Positions 52,076 through 59,684 of a DNA stretch of 64,000 nucleotides are shown piece by piece. Source of the DNA: an uncultured Alphaproteobacteria bacterium (lineage in GTDB: Bacteria; Pseudomonadota; Alphaproteobacteria; Rhodospirillales; Rhodospirillaceae); the NCBI GenBank assembly GCA_900079695.1, contig LT599022.1:1392287-1456286 (forward strand). The letters run 5' to 3'. Below the pieces are notes generated by a model, which did no database searches, was not told where the DNA came from, and was given only the letters and a program-made list of their open reading frames with translations. How positions within the stretch are numbered: the stretch's first letter is position 1; the number at the start of each line of letters is the position of its first letter. A program made the position numbers and the translations under genes.

Positions 52076-52106
52076 GCGCGTCATTGCCCCAATGACTCTG
52101 GCATTG

Positions 52107-52144
52107 AAAAACGCCGCGCGCGAACTTGTGCGCGGCGTTTTTTT
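52107..52144 (+). terminator. rho-independent terminator after the cold-shock gene
   Basis: AAAACGCCGCGC pairs with GCGCGGCGTTTT across a GCGAACTTGT loop and runs into TTTTTTT. The stem is at least 10 bp of GC-rich pairs, and the A/T flanks make it potentially bidirectional. Confidence 0.93.
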
Positions 52145-52220
52145 GATATTCGAAATATCTCCCGAAGATCTTGAACATATTTCTTAAATACCTTGAAGAT
52201 TCAGACAATACGTGAGCTGA

Positions 52221-52340
52221 ATGAGCCAATTCGAATTTGTCGGGCTTTTCCATAAGCACCCCGGCGACAGGCTTCTCCTGGATATTCCTGAAGCGGATTT
52301 GATGCTTCCGTATTTTTACGCCGACGCAACCCAACCCTAG
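52221..52340 (+). CDS. possible 39-residue small protein
   Basis: In the AT-richer gap between the cold-shock terminator and the acyltransferase gene, an ATG at 52221 opens a 39-codon frame to TAG at 52338. The peptide (starting MSQFEFVGLFHKHPG, with LLLDIPEADLMLPYFY later) looks protein-like in composition, but no family is recognised and only a weak ribosome site (GTGAG) precedes it. Confidence 0.2.
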   Translation: MSQFEFVGLFHKHPGDRLLLDIPEADLMLPYFYADATQP

Positions 52341-52390
52341 GAGACGGCTGTGCCCAACCCCGCTGCACCAAACGTTTCGACGCGGACCGA

Positions 52391-53299
52391 ATGCGGTTCG
52401 TCGAGCCCGGACCTGGCGTCGTGAGCCTTATTCCGGCTCGCAAGCGCTTCCGGCATCAAATGGAAGCGCTTGCGGCGGCCCTGGCGTGGCGGCTCTTCGC
52501 CGCCCTACCGGTGGTGGCCGCATCCGGTCTCGGCGGATGGATCGCCCGAACCGTGGGACCGCACCTCAAGCCCAGCCGGATCGCCCGAAACAACCTGCGG
52601 CGCGCCTTCCCGGATATGTCGGCATCCGAGATCGATCACGTCGTCGGCGAAGTCTGGGACAATCTCGGCAGGAACGTCGGGGAATTCCCCCACCTCAAGA
52701 CGATCGCCGCCGAACGCATCGAGATCGTCGGAGGCGAGCATATTGCCGCCCTCGGCCGCGACGGCGTGCCGGGGATTCTCGTCGGCGCCCACTTCGGCGG
52801 GTGGGAACTGTCGGGCCTCCTGGCGGAACGCCTGGGGGTCCCGGTACATGTCGTGTATCGCGCCCCGAACAACCCGCAGATCGACAGCCTGTTCCGCAAG
52901 GCTCGCGGGAATGCCGCGGAGCGTTTCATCCCCAAGGGTGCGCAAGGGGCACGCCGTTTGGTTGCGGTGATGCGCCAGGGCGGTCATCTCGGCGTGCTCG
53001 TCGATCAGAAGATGAACGACGGCATCGCCGTCGACTTCATGGGGCGTCCGGCAATGACCGCTCCGGCGGTTGCCCATCTCGCGCTTGGCTTCCGGTGCCC
53101 GGTGGTTCCCGGGCGCATCGAACGGCTGCCGGGAGCGCGCTTCCGGGCGATCGTCGACCCCCCTCTGATTCTGCCGGACAGCGGCGACAAACGCCGCGAC
53201 ACGCTCGAACTGATGGAGCGCATCAATCGAACGATCGAAGGTTGGGTGCGCGACAAGCCGGGCCAGTGGCTGTGGCTCCACCGCAGATGGCCGGACTAG
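52391..53299 (+). CDS. LpxL/HtrB-family lysophospholipid/lipid A acyltransferase
   Basis: A 302-residue late acyltransferase: LKPSRIARNNLRRAFP, the catalytic HX4E in VGAHFGGWELSG, VVYRAPNNPQID, GHLGVLVDQKMNDGI with FMGRPAMTAPA, and a C-terminal KPGQWLWLHRRWP are all family signatures. It transfers a secondary acyl chain to lipid A precursors (or an ornithine lipid-type acceptor) at the inner membrane. The ATG at 52391 lacks a clear ribosome site; an in-frame ATG at 52460 (MEALAAALAWRLFAALP) fits the usual LpxL start about as well. Confidence 0.9.
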   Translation: MRFVEPGPGVVSLIPARKRFRHQMEALAAALAWRLFAALPVVAASGLGGWIARTVGPHLKPSRIARNNLRRAFPDMSASEIDHVVGEVWDNLGRNVGEFPHLKTIAAERIEIVGGEHIAALGRDGVPGILVGAHFGGWELSGLLAERLGVPVHVVYRAPNNPQIDSLFRKARGNAAERFIPKGAQGARRLVAVMRQGGHLGVLVDQKMNDGIAVDFMGRPAMTAPAVAHLALGFRCPVVPGRIERLPGARFRAIVDPPLILPDSGDKRRDTLELMERINRTIEGWVRDKPGQWLWLHRRWPD

Positions 53300-53336
53300 C
53301 CCCGGCCTCGACAACGCCCCCTCCGCGAGCGGCGAT

Positions 53337-53358
53337 GCGGGAAATTTTCGCTTCCCGC
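53337..53358. terminator. hairpin between convergent genes
   Basis: GCGGGAA and TTCCCGC form a 7-bp perfect stem around ATTTTCGC, between the acyltransferase stop and the stop of the zinc-ribbon gene. There is no T-run on either side. Confidence 0.35.
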
Positions 53359-53359
53359 C

Positions 53360-53635
53360 TCACTCTTCGTCTGTAGCGGCCGCATCGTCGGCCGCATCAT
53401 CGTCGTCGCCGTCGAGAGGCTTAGGCTCCTGGGCGTCCCACGTCCGCGCGGGACGGAGCCGGATCGCGGGCTTGCTCTTGGGTTTCGGGCGTGGCGCGCG
53501 CGGCGGCCGCGCGACCACGACGTACTCGGTACTGCATTTCGGACACGTCGGCGGAACATGGGTCAGATCATAGAAACGGGTTCCGCACTCCGAGCAGACC
53601 CGTTTGGTACCCCTTTCGGAGCGGTCTTGAAGCAA
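53360..53635 (-). CDS. TIGR02300-family zinc-ribbon protein
   Basis: A 91-residue protein with GTKRVCSECGTRFYDL and PPTCPKCSTEY, two CxxC knuckles of a zinc ribbon, followed by a Pro/Lys linker and an acidic tail (DGDDDDAADDA). This is the layout of TIGR02300 (FYDLN-acid) proteins, conserved in alphaproteobacteria and of unknown role. The TTG at 53635 is the only reasonable start, with AGGA about 8 bases upstream. Confidence 0.9.
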   Translation of the reverse strand: MLQDRSERGTKRVCSECGTRFYDLTHVPPTCPKCSTEYVVVARPPRAPRPKPKSKPAIRLRPARTWDAQEPKPLDGDDDDAADDAAATDEE

Positions 53636-53677
53636 GGTCCTATCCTTTCAGAAATGATGGGATGCGCGAGCGGCGCT

Positions 53678-53854
53678 TCAGTCCGGCATCGCGCCGGAAC
53701 GATCGGCCGGCGCGGCCTCGGCAGGCTCCGCCGCCGGAGCGGTTGCCGTGTGGCTGTCCTGTCGTCGCGCCGCCTGAGCTTCTTGCTTCCGGCGCTTCTT
53801 GGCTTCCTTGCTGCGCGCTCGCTCGGTTCGCTCGAACTTATAATTCGGCTTCAT
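53678..53854 (-). CDS. small basic conserved protein (58 residues)
   Basis: Starting at the ATG at 53854, the product begins MKPNYKFERTERARSKEAKK and continues as RRKQEAQAARR before an Ala/Pro tail, ending at TGA 53678. Short basic proteins beginning MKPNYKFERxxR are widespread in alphaproteobacteria and uncharacterised; the charge pattern suggests nucleic-acid or ribosome association. It lies 42 bp upstream of the zinc-ribbon gene on the same strand, so the two may be cotranscribed. Confidence 0.8.
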   Translation of the reverse strand: MKPNYKFERTERARSKEAKKRRKQEAQAARRQDSHTATAPAAEPAEAAPADRSGAMPD

Positions 53855-53916
53855 CAGTCTCCGCTCTCCTTTCGCACTACGGCCCCAAAGTCGGCGAGGC
53901 GGTCACGTCGTTTCAC

Positions 53917-55503
53917 TCATGCATGGGTCGACCGAGCTTCGACGGCACGATCCGCCGCCGCGCCGACCGCGAAGGAACTCGCATCCACCAAACGCGAGAA
54001 CGGCAACGACGGTCGCGCAGCCGGAAGGCCGCCGTCGCGTCTGACGCCGAGAATCGGAACCTCGATCCGGCCCAGGCGCTTGAGGCCCGACGCGGACACC
54101 GCGATCGCCTCTCCTGCCGCGCCGACCAGGGCCTCTTCCGCGCCACACTCGCGCGCCAAAGCGGCATGAGCCTGCAGATGCGCGGCCGTGCCGTGAACCG
54201 GAATCGCGAAGCGCGGGCGGGCGTGGCGGTACATGGTTGCAAGCTCGGCACGCCCGGCATGTCCGCTGACGTGGACGCTCAGCCCGTCCGGCGCGTCGTC
54301 GCGGGTCAAGACCTCGATTCCCCGCGCCCGCAACGGAGCCAGAACACGCGCAATCTCCTTCTCGTTTCCCGGAACCGCGCTCGACGACATCACCAGCGTG
54401 TCGCCCAGACCGAGTTCCGGCAGACGCCAGTCCTTGCCTCCTGCAAGACGGGCGAGAACCGCGTTCTCCTCGCCCTGCGTTCCGGTGCAGACGAGCGCGA
54501 TCTCGCGGCGATCGAGCCCGCGCAAATGAGACGGCTCGGCGAGAACGGCCTGCAGATCGATGAGACCCAGTCGCTCGGCTGCGTCGGTGTGATCCCGCAG
54601 CGAGCGCCCCGCAAAGGCGACCTGCCGCCCCGAGCCCAGGGCCGCTTCGGCGGCCGACATCGCGCGGACGACGTTGGTTCCGAAACAACAGACCACCACG
54701 CTGCCGGCGCGGCTCCCGAATATCCGCCGCAACGAGTCCCGCACCTGGGCTTCCGACGTCACCGGAAGGTCGCGGTCGGCGTTGGTGCTGTCTCCCACCA
54801 TCGCCAACAGGCCGGAGTTGCCGAGTTCATGGATCGCTTCGAGGTCGGTAGGCTTGCCGATCAGCGGCGTCGGATCGAGCTTGAAATCGCCGGTATGGAG
54901 TACGGTTCCGGCGGGGGTGGCGACGGCGAGCGCAACCGCTTCGGGCACGGAGTGGGTCAGGCGAATCGAGCGGATCGCGAACGCGCCGATACGAAACGCT
55001 CCGCCCACGGGAAAACTGCGCAGATCCGCCTCGCCGAGCGTTCCGGCTTCTTCGAGACGACGCGAGATCGCGGCGCGGGCGAACGGCGTCGCCCAGATCG
55101 GACAGGACAGGGCGCGGGGAAAGACATACTGGATGGCGCCGATATGGTCCTCGTGCGCGTGGGTGACGACAAGGGCGTCGATGCGTCCCACCGCCCGGCA
55201 CAATGCCTCGGGATCGGGAATGAAGGCATCCACCAGGCCGGCCCGATCGTCGGGGAAAGCGATTCCGGCGTCGACGAGAATCCACCGGCCGTCGTGGCCG
55301 TAGAGCGTCCAGTTCATGCCGATCCGGCCAAGCCCACCCACCGGAACGACCACGATTTCGCTCGCGCGAGGCCGGGGGAGTCGGGACAGAATTCGGGTTT
55401 TGAGTTGAAGTGGCGAGGCATTGCCTCGGTTGATATCAGGAGAGCTCTTTCGGCCGTTCCTGGGCGCGCGTAGCGTCGGCCCGCGCAATCTGTGTGAATC
55501 CAT
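53917..55503 (-). CDS. ribonuclease J-like metallo-beta-lactamase/beta-CASP protein
   Basis: A 528-residue protein related to RNase J: VPVGGLGRIGMNWTLYGHDG, the zinc motif VTHAHEDHIGAIQYVF (about residue 113), HTGDFKLDPTP, GDSTNADRDL and SGHAGRAELATMYRHARP with IPVHGTAAHL. Two differences from standard RNase J are visible: HAHEDH where HGHEDH is usual, and HGTAAHL where HGEYRHL is usual. The C-terminal domain of RNase J appears largely absent. The ATG at 55503 adds about 40 basic residues before the core; no better in-frame start was found. It may process RNA or have another role; a canonical paralogue may exist elsewhere. Confidence 0.8.
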   Translation of the reverse strand: MDSHRLRGPTLRAPRNGRKSSPDINRGNASPLQLKTRILSRLPRPRASEIVVVPVGGLGRIGMNWTLYGHDGRWILVDAGIAFPDDRAGLVDAFIPDPEALCRAVGRIDALVVTHAHEDHIGAIQYVFPRALSCPIWATPFARAAISRRLEEAGTLGEADLRSFPVGGAFRIGAFAIRSIRLTHSVPEAVALAVATPAGTVLHTGDFKLDPTPLIGKPTDLEAIHELGNSGLLAMVGDSTNADRDLPVTSEAQVRDSLRRIFGSRAGSVVVCCFGTNVVRAMSAAEAALGSGRQVAFAGRSLRDHTDAAERLGLIDLQAVLAEPSHLRGLDRREIALVCTGTQGEENAVLARLAGGKDWRLPELGLGDTLVMSSSAVPGNEKEIARVLAPLRARGIEVLTRDDAPDGLSVHVSGHAGRAELATMYRHARPRFAIPVHGTAAHLQAHAALARECGAEEALVGAAGEAIAVSASGLKRLGRIEVPILGVRRDGGLPAARPSLPFSRLVDASSFAVGAAADRAVEARSTHA

Positions 55504-56286
55504 TGCCCGGCAATATAGTCGGTCGGCGCACGAGATGCAAGAATCGCCCGAGGAAAGGCGCGGACAATTCCCGAGGCGGCGGAGTCTTGGCAGAATTGTT
55601 GAACAGTTCCGGAGATGCCGCAAAAAACCGCGGGACCGCCCGGAATGACGACGCAGCAGAGATTTTCGCCGATTTAACGCACCCCATAGGCAGATCTTTT
55701 GAGAAGAATCGGATATTGAGTACGGATATTTTTTGACGATGTCGGAAATATTTCGGCGACATCGTTGCCGCGTGAATGACCGCACGGCCGGAAGGCCGGA
55801 GGCGTGCCACCGAAGCGCTGAAATGGGCGCGGCTCGGATTAAGTGGACTGCAGGCGGAGCGCCTCGGCTCCGCGCCGAGGAGCGCGCGACAGTCTTTCCG
55901 TCTCGCAATTTCAACTCTCGACCGAGCCGAAGCGAATTCCCCAACCGACGAGCTTTCCCTTGGCACTGGGCGGTGTTTCCCGGCGCCCTCCCCTCGTCGA
56001 CGGATTTCGCCGATCCGAAGCCGCCGCGCCCCCAGGGGGCTTCGTTCCAACCATCGTTTTCGCAAGGGCGGCGTGGCGGATGCGGCACGGACGCGCTCGT
56101 GGGTGGTGTCCGCCTTCTTTTGCGGTGTTTTGGCGGTCACCGCGATCTACCTTCGTCGCCTGCCGGGTGATCCTTGGCCCGAGGCGCGATGTCGCGGTCG
56201 AGGTGAGGCAGGTCTACGGAAGGATGCGCAGCGCGCACCCTCCATTCGACGAATTCCTGCAGCGGGCGCTCATCGCCTCCTCGAGT
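55504..56286. other. 783-bp intergenic stretch with one palindrome
   Basis: No protein-like frame was recognised here on either strand. Base composition is lower in GC at 55660-55745. It separates the RNase J-like gene (its promoter side) from the 3' end of arsA, a place where an arsenite permease gene would commonly lie; no remnant of one could be recognised. Confidence 0.5.
55736..55765. repeat. inverted repeat
   Basis: ACGATGTCG and CGACATCGT form a 9-bp perfect inverted repeat around GAAATATTTCGG. It could be an operator for the RNase J-like gene (about 235 bp away) or a hairpin; it lacks a downstream T-run on both strands. Confidence 0.4.
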
Positions 56287-58002
56287 TCAGGCTTCGTCCG
56301 CCCGCCACGGAATCAGGGCGGCACGCTGCGCGAGATCGTCGGTCACCTTCGCGATGAAGGAGGCTTCATAGCCCCCCCGCTGTTTCAGCAGAGGATCGGC
56401 AGTGCCGCTCGCCAGCAGGCTCTGGTTGATCACCCAGGCGAACGGCGCGATCTCGGCCCGCGCGAGGTCGCCCTGGAGCCGTTCGGCCTCATGCACCGGC
56501 GTACTTTCCGGCAGGGTGACGATGATCGCGCGGGTGAACTCGGGGTCGCGCAGCCGCGGCAGCAGATTGCGGACCGCCTCCGGCATGTCGGCCTGGGTCC
56601 GCAGCACCTCGCGGTGATAGGATTCGGCGGCATCGAGCAGCAGAATGGTGTGCCCGGTGGGCGCGGTGTCGACCACCACGAAGCGGTCCTTGCCCTGGTC
56701 GACGGTGCGGGCGAAGGCGCGGAACACCGCGATCTCCTCGGTGCAGGGCGACCGCAAATCCTCTTCCAGCATGGCGCGACCCGCCGCGTCGAGACCGCTG
56801 CCCGCCTTCCGGAGCACCTCCTCGCGATACAACCCGACCTCGCGTTCCGGATCCACCCGGGTAATCTCCAGGCCCGGTACGGGTTCGCTCACGGAATAGG
56901 CGACGTGCGCCGCCGGATCGGTGGTGGTGAGGGTCGCCTTGTAGCCGCGCCGGGCCAGTTCGACCGCGATCTTCGCGGCGATCGTGGTCTTGCCGACGCC
57001 GCCCTTGCCCATCGTCATCACCACGCCGCGCCCGGCGTTGGCGATCTCGTCGATCAGAGCGTCGAGGCTCCCGGTCGGCAGCGGCGACGGCAATGGCGCA
57101 GGACCCTCGGCGGCACCGATGACGCCGCAGGCCACGGCGCGCAGACCGTCCAGCCCCACCGTGCCCTGCGGGATCAGAGGCGTCTCGGTACGGGGCAATC
57201 CTGCGAGACCGGCGGGCATTTCGGCCAGCGCATGGGCGGCGCGCCGGGTCATCGCATCGGCGATCGCGTCGCCTGGCCGGGCCGCGGCGAAAACGCCGTT
57301 GACCGCGAGATGAAGATTGCGGACGCCGAGGTCGGCCAGTTCGCCACGGGTGCGTTCGGCCTCCCGCAGCGCCGGGCGATCGGGCCGGGCCACCAGCACC
57401 ACGGTGGTCATCGCCGGATCGGCGAGATGCGCGACGGTGGCGGCGTAGAGCGCGCGCTGGGCATCGAGCCCGGCGAGCGGCCCGAGACACGATGCGCCGC
57501 CGGTCGAGGAGGCGATGAAGCCGCTCCACGCGGAGGGCAGGGTCAGCAGCCGCAGCGTATGGCCGGTGGGAGCGGTATCGAAGATCACATGATCGAAGCC
57601 CTCGGTCGCCTGGGGCGCGCCGAGAAGCTTGGCGAACTCGTCGAAAGCGGCGATCTCGACGGTACAGGCTCCCGAAAACTGCTCCTCCATACTGGCGATC
57701 GCCGCAGACGGCAGGATGCCCCGGTAAGGCGCGACCATGCGCTCCTTGTACGCCTGCGCCGCCGCCTCCGGGTCGATGTTGAGGGCGAACAGATTTGGCA
57801 CATCCTCTACCAGCGTCGGGTTCGGGCCGAGCGGGGTTCCCAGCACCTCGTCGAGGTTGGAGGCCGGATCGGTGCTGACGATCAGCACCCGCCGCCCGGC
57901 CTCGGCGAGGGCGAGACCGGTGGCACAGGAGAGCGAGGTTTTTCCCACGCCGCCCTTGCCGGTAAAGAACGCGTAACGGGTCGCAATCTCGGGAAGCGGC
58001 AC
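56287..58002 (-). CDS. arsA: arsenite-translocating ATPase ArsA
   Basis: A 571-residue tandem ATPase. P-loops are TGKGGVGKT (residues 14-22) and MGKGGVGKT (331-339), each followed by a signal-transduction FDTAPTGHT/VDTAPTGHT motif. The three metalloid-binding cysteines are at 113 (GACTVEIAAF), 172 (SCLGPL) and 420 (SPCTEEIAVF), matching the plasmid R773 enzyme almost to the residue. ArsA energises arsenite/antimonite export through ArsB. AAGGAG lies 6 bases before the GTG at 58002, 11 bp after arsD. No ArsB or Acr3 gene is seen beside it. Confidence 0.96.
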   Translation of the reverse strand: MPLPEIATRYAFFTGKGGVGKTSLSCATGLALAEAGRRVLIVSTDPASNLDEVLGTPLGPNPTLVEDVPNLFALNIDPEAAAQAYKERMVAPYRGILPSAAIASMEEQFSGACTVEIAAFDEFAKLLGAPQATEGFDHVIFDTAPTGHTLRLLTLPSAWSGFIASSTGGASCLGPLAGLDAQRALYAATVAHLADPAMTTVVLVARPDRPALREAERTRGELADLGVRNLHLAVNGVFAAARPGDAIADAMTRRAAHALAEMPAGLAGLPRTETPLIPQGTVGLDGLRAVACGVIGAAEGPAPLPSPLPTGSLDALIDEIANAGRGVVMTMGKGGVGKTTIAAKIAVELARRGYKATLTTTDPAAHVAYSVSEPVPGLEITRVDPEREVGLYREEVLRKAGSGLDAAGRAMLEEDLRSPCTEEIAVFRAFARTVDQGKDRFVVVDTAPTGHTILLLDAAESYHREVLRTQADMPEAVRNLLPRLRDPEFTRAIIVTLPESTPVHEAERLQGDLARAEIAPFAWVINQSLLASGTADPLLKQRGGYEASFIAKVTDDLAQRAALIPWRADEA

Positions 58003-58013
58003 GGGAATCTCCT

Positions 58014-58364
58014 TCAGCAACAGCCGGAGGTGGGAGAACAGCAGCGCGACGCGGCGGCGGGAGCCGCTTCGATGCCGAGCTTGCGGGCGAGTTGGTCGCG
58101 CGAAAGATAGCCGCCGGTGGCGATCACCTTGCCGTCGAGCACGAGCACCGGCAGGCGGTCGATGCCCGCCTCCATCTCCTTGACCACCGCGGGATTGGCG
58201 GCGAACGCCTGCGGTTCCTGGCCGAGGTTGTAGCGCCGCACCTCGACGCCGCGCTCCGCCAGCCACTTGAGATCGGCGGCGAAGGCCACCAGCGCCGGAT
58301 CGACGTCGGGACCGCAGACGCCGGACGAACAACACATCGCGGGATCGTAGACTTCGAGCTTCAT
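58014..58364 (-). CDS. arsD: ArsD arsenic metallochaperone
   Basis: A 116-residue ArsD. The N-terminal YDPAMCCSSGVCGPDVD carries Cys11, Cys12 and Cys17, the arsenite-binding trio, and the C-terminal CCSPTSGCC holds two more vicinal cysteine pairs. ArsD hands arsenite to ArsA and weakly represses the operon. It is followed 11 bp later by arsA on the same strand. Confidence 0.95.
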   Translation of the reverse strand: MKLEVYDPAMCCSSGVCGPDVDPALVAFAADLKWLAERGVEVRRYNLGQEPQAFAANPAVVKEMEAGIDRLPVLVLDGKVIATGGYLSRDQLARKLGIEAAPAAASRCCSPTSGCC

Positions 58365-58510
58365 GGGAGTCTCCTGGTTTCGGACGCAGGGGTCCGGTGT
58401 TCAACGGCAGGCGACGCGGCGCCCGTCGGCTCGATGCCCGCATGACGGATCAGGGCGAGCATGTCGCGCGAAGTGCCGCATTCCGCGGTTGTGATAGATC
58501 CCACGCTCAT
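58361..58510 (-). pseudogene. truncated glutaredoxin-type arsenate reductase (arsC fragment)
   Basis: The 49-codon frame starts MSVGSITTAECGTSRDMLAL and continues IRHAGIEPT, which is the N-terminus of Grx-coupled ArsC (Cys in ACGTSRN, then ALIRNAGIEPT). It then breaks off into SPAVEHRTPASETRRLP and stops, although the intact family has about 140 residues. The ATG overlaps the stop of the upstream arsR-arsC fusion (ATGA), so it is translated but almost certainly not a functional reductase. It looks like the scar of an internal deletion. Confidence 0.75.
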
Positions 58511-59382
58511 CAAACGCGATCCGCCGATGCCTTCATGGTCGCGCCGTCGAGTTGGCCGATGTCGCGCAGGCGGTTGCCGAGCGCGAGGCGGTCGACCTTT
58601 TCGATCGGCAGCGCGAGAAACACCGAGATGCGGTTCTTCAGGTAGCGGAACGCGGTGACGAAGGCGGCTTCCTTCTGGAGCTCGGCGCCTTCCGCCTGCG
58701 CCGGGTCCTCGATGCCCCAGTGGGCGGTCAGCGGATGGCCGGGCCAGATCGGGCAGATCTCCCCGGCGGCGTTGTCGCAAACGGTGAAGACGAAATCCAT
58801 CTGCGGCGCATCGGCGCCGGAGAATTCGTCCCAGCTTTTCGAGCGCAGATCGTCGGTGGGGTAGCCCAGTTCGCCCAGCACTTTGCGCGCAAGCGGGTGA
58901 ACGTCGCCTTTGGGGTGGCTCCCGGCGGAAAACGCCCGGAAGCGCCCCTCGCCGTCCATCCGCAGGATGCTTTCGGCGAGGATCGAGCGGACGGAGTTGC
59001 CGGTGCAGAGGAACAGCACGTTGTAAACCCGATCGGACATGGGGCCTCCGATCTGTCGTTGCGGCGGAACGGGAAGCGGGAAACCGCAGGTCTCGTAGCG
59101 CCCCTGGCAACAGGCGTTGACCATGAAGCCCACGAGGCTCTGGATGTTGTCCATCCGCGCCCGGTAGATGATCGTCCGCCCCTGCCGCTCGGCCATCACC
59201 AGCCCGGCACGCGCCAGCACGCCGAGGTGGGAGGAGAGCGTATTGGCGGGCACGTCGAGGCGTCGCGCGATCTCGCCGGAGGGGAGGCCATCCGGTTCGT
59301 AGGCGACGAGCAGGCGGAAGACGTCGAGACGGGTGGTCTGCGACAGGGCGGCGAATGCGGCGAGGGCGATGCGTTGTTCCAT
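58510..59382 (-). CDS. ArsR repressor fused in frame to a low-molecular-weight-phosphatase-type arsenate reductase
   Basis: The 290-residue frame has no stop between two domains. Residues 1-105 are an ArsR winged helix (ALAAFAALSQTTRLDVFRLL, SSHLGVLARAGLV) with Cys91, Cys92 and Cys99 in NACCQGRYETC, a C-terminal arsenite site like that of Acidithiobacillus ArsR. Residues 115-265 are an ArsC of the LMW-phosphatase fold: LFLCTGNSVRS (Cys-x5-Arg loop), FTVCDNAAGEICPIWPG, HWGIEDPAQ. An internal ATG at 59040 with GGAGG upstream could also yield free ArsC. So one gene may both sense arsenite and reduce arsenate. Confidence 0.88.
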   Translation of the reverse strand: MEQRIALAAFAALSQTTRLDVFRLLVAYEPDGLPSGEIARRLDVPANTLSSHLGVLARAGLVMAERQGRTIIYRARMDNIQSLVGFMVNACCQGRYETCGFPLPVPPQRQIGGPMSDRVYNVLFLCTGNSVRSILAESILRMDGEGRFRAFSAGSHPKGDVHPLARKVLGELGYPTDDLRSKSWDEFSGADAPQMDFVFTVCDNAAGEICPIWPGHPLTAHWGIEDPAQAEGAELQKEAAFVTAFRYLKNRISVFLALPIEKVDRLALGNRLRDIGQLDGATMKASADRV

Positions 59383-59406
59383 ATTTCAACGATAATTGAA
59401 TTATGG
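59382..59406. promoter_or_regulatory. candidate ArsR operator before the ars operon
   Basis: TTCAA-CGATAA-TTGAA (59385-59400), extended by ATT/TTAT flanks, lies directly upstream of the arsR-arsC start. Imperfect AT-rich dyads of this size are typical ArsR sites. Confidence 0.45.
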
Positions 59407-59684
59407 AATTGGACAAGCGAAAAATTCCGATGCCCGTCCCCTTTCGGGTGCCGTAGACCCGGTGCCGTAAGACCGTATGAGTGCGGAACGAGCCCGAAGG
59501 GCCGGAAGCGGAACGGCTCTTTCTCGTCAGACATGACGAATTGCGGACAGCTGCCTGCAGACTACCGCGGAAACGGGCTGAAGGAGGCCAACCAGAACCT
59601 ATGCAAGGGTGGATTTTCGCATCGATCCTGTGCCGAAACCTCCTTCTTGAGCGGCATCTCCGTTCGCCGGATCGGCGCCCACCG
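59407..59684. other. intergenic region between two minus-strand operons
   Basis: This 278-bp interval holds the ars promoter side and the 3' end side of the aromatic-acid efflux operon. No coding frame or clear terminator was recognised. Confidence 0.4.
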
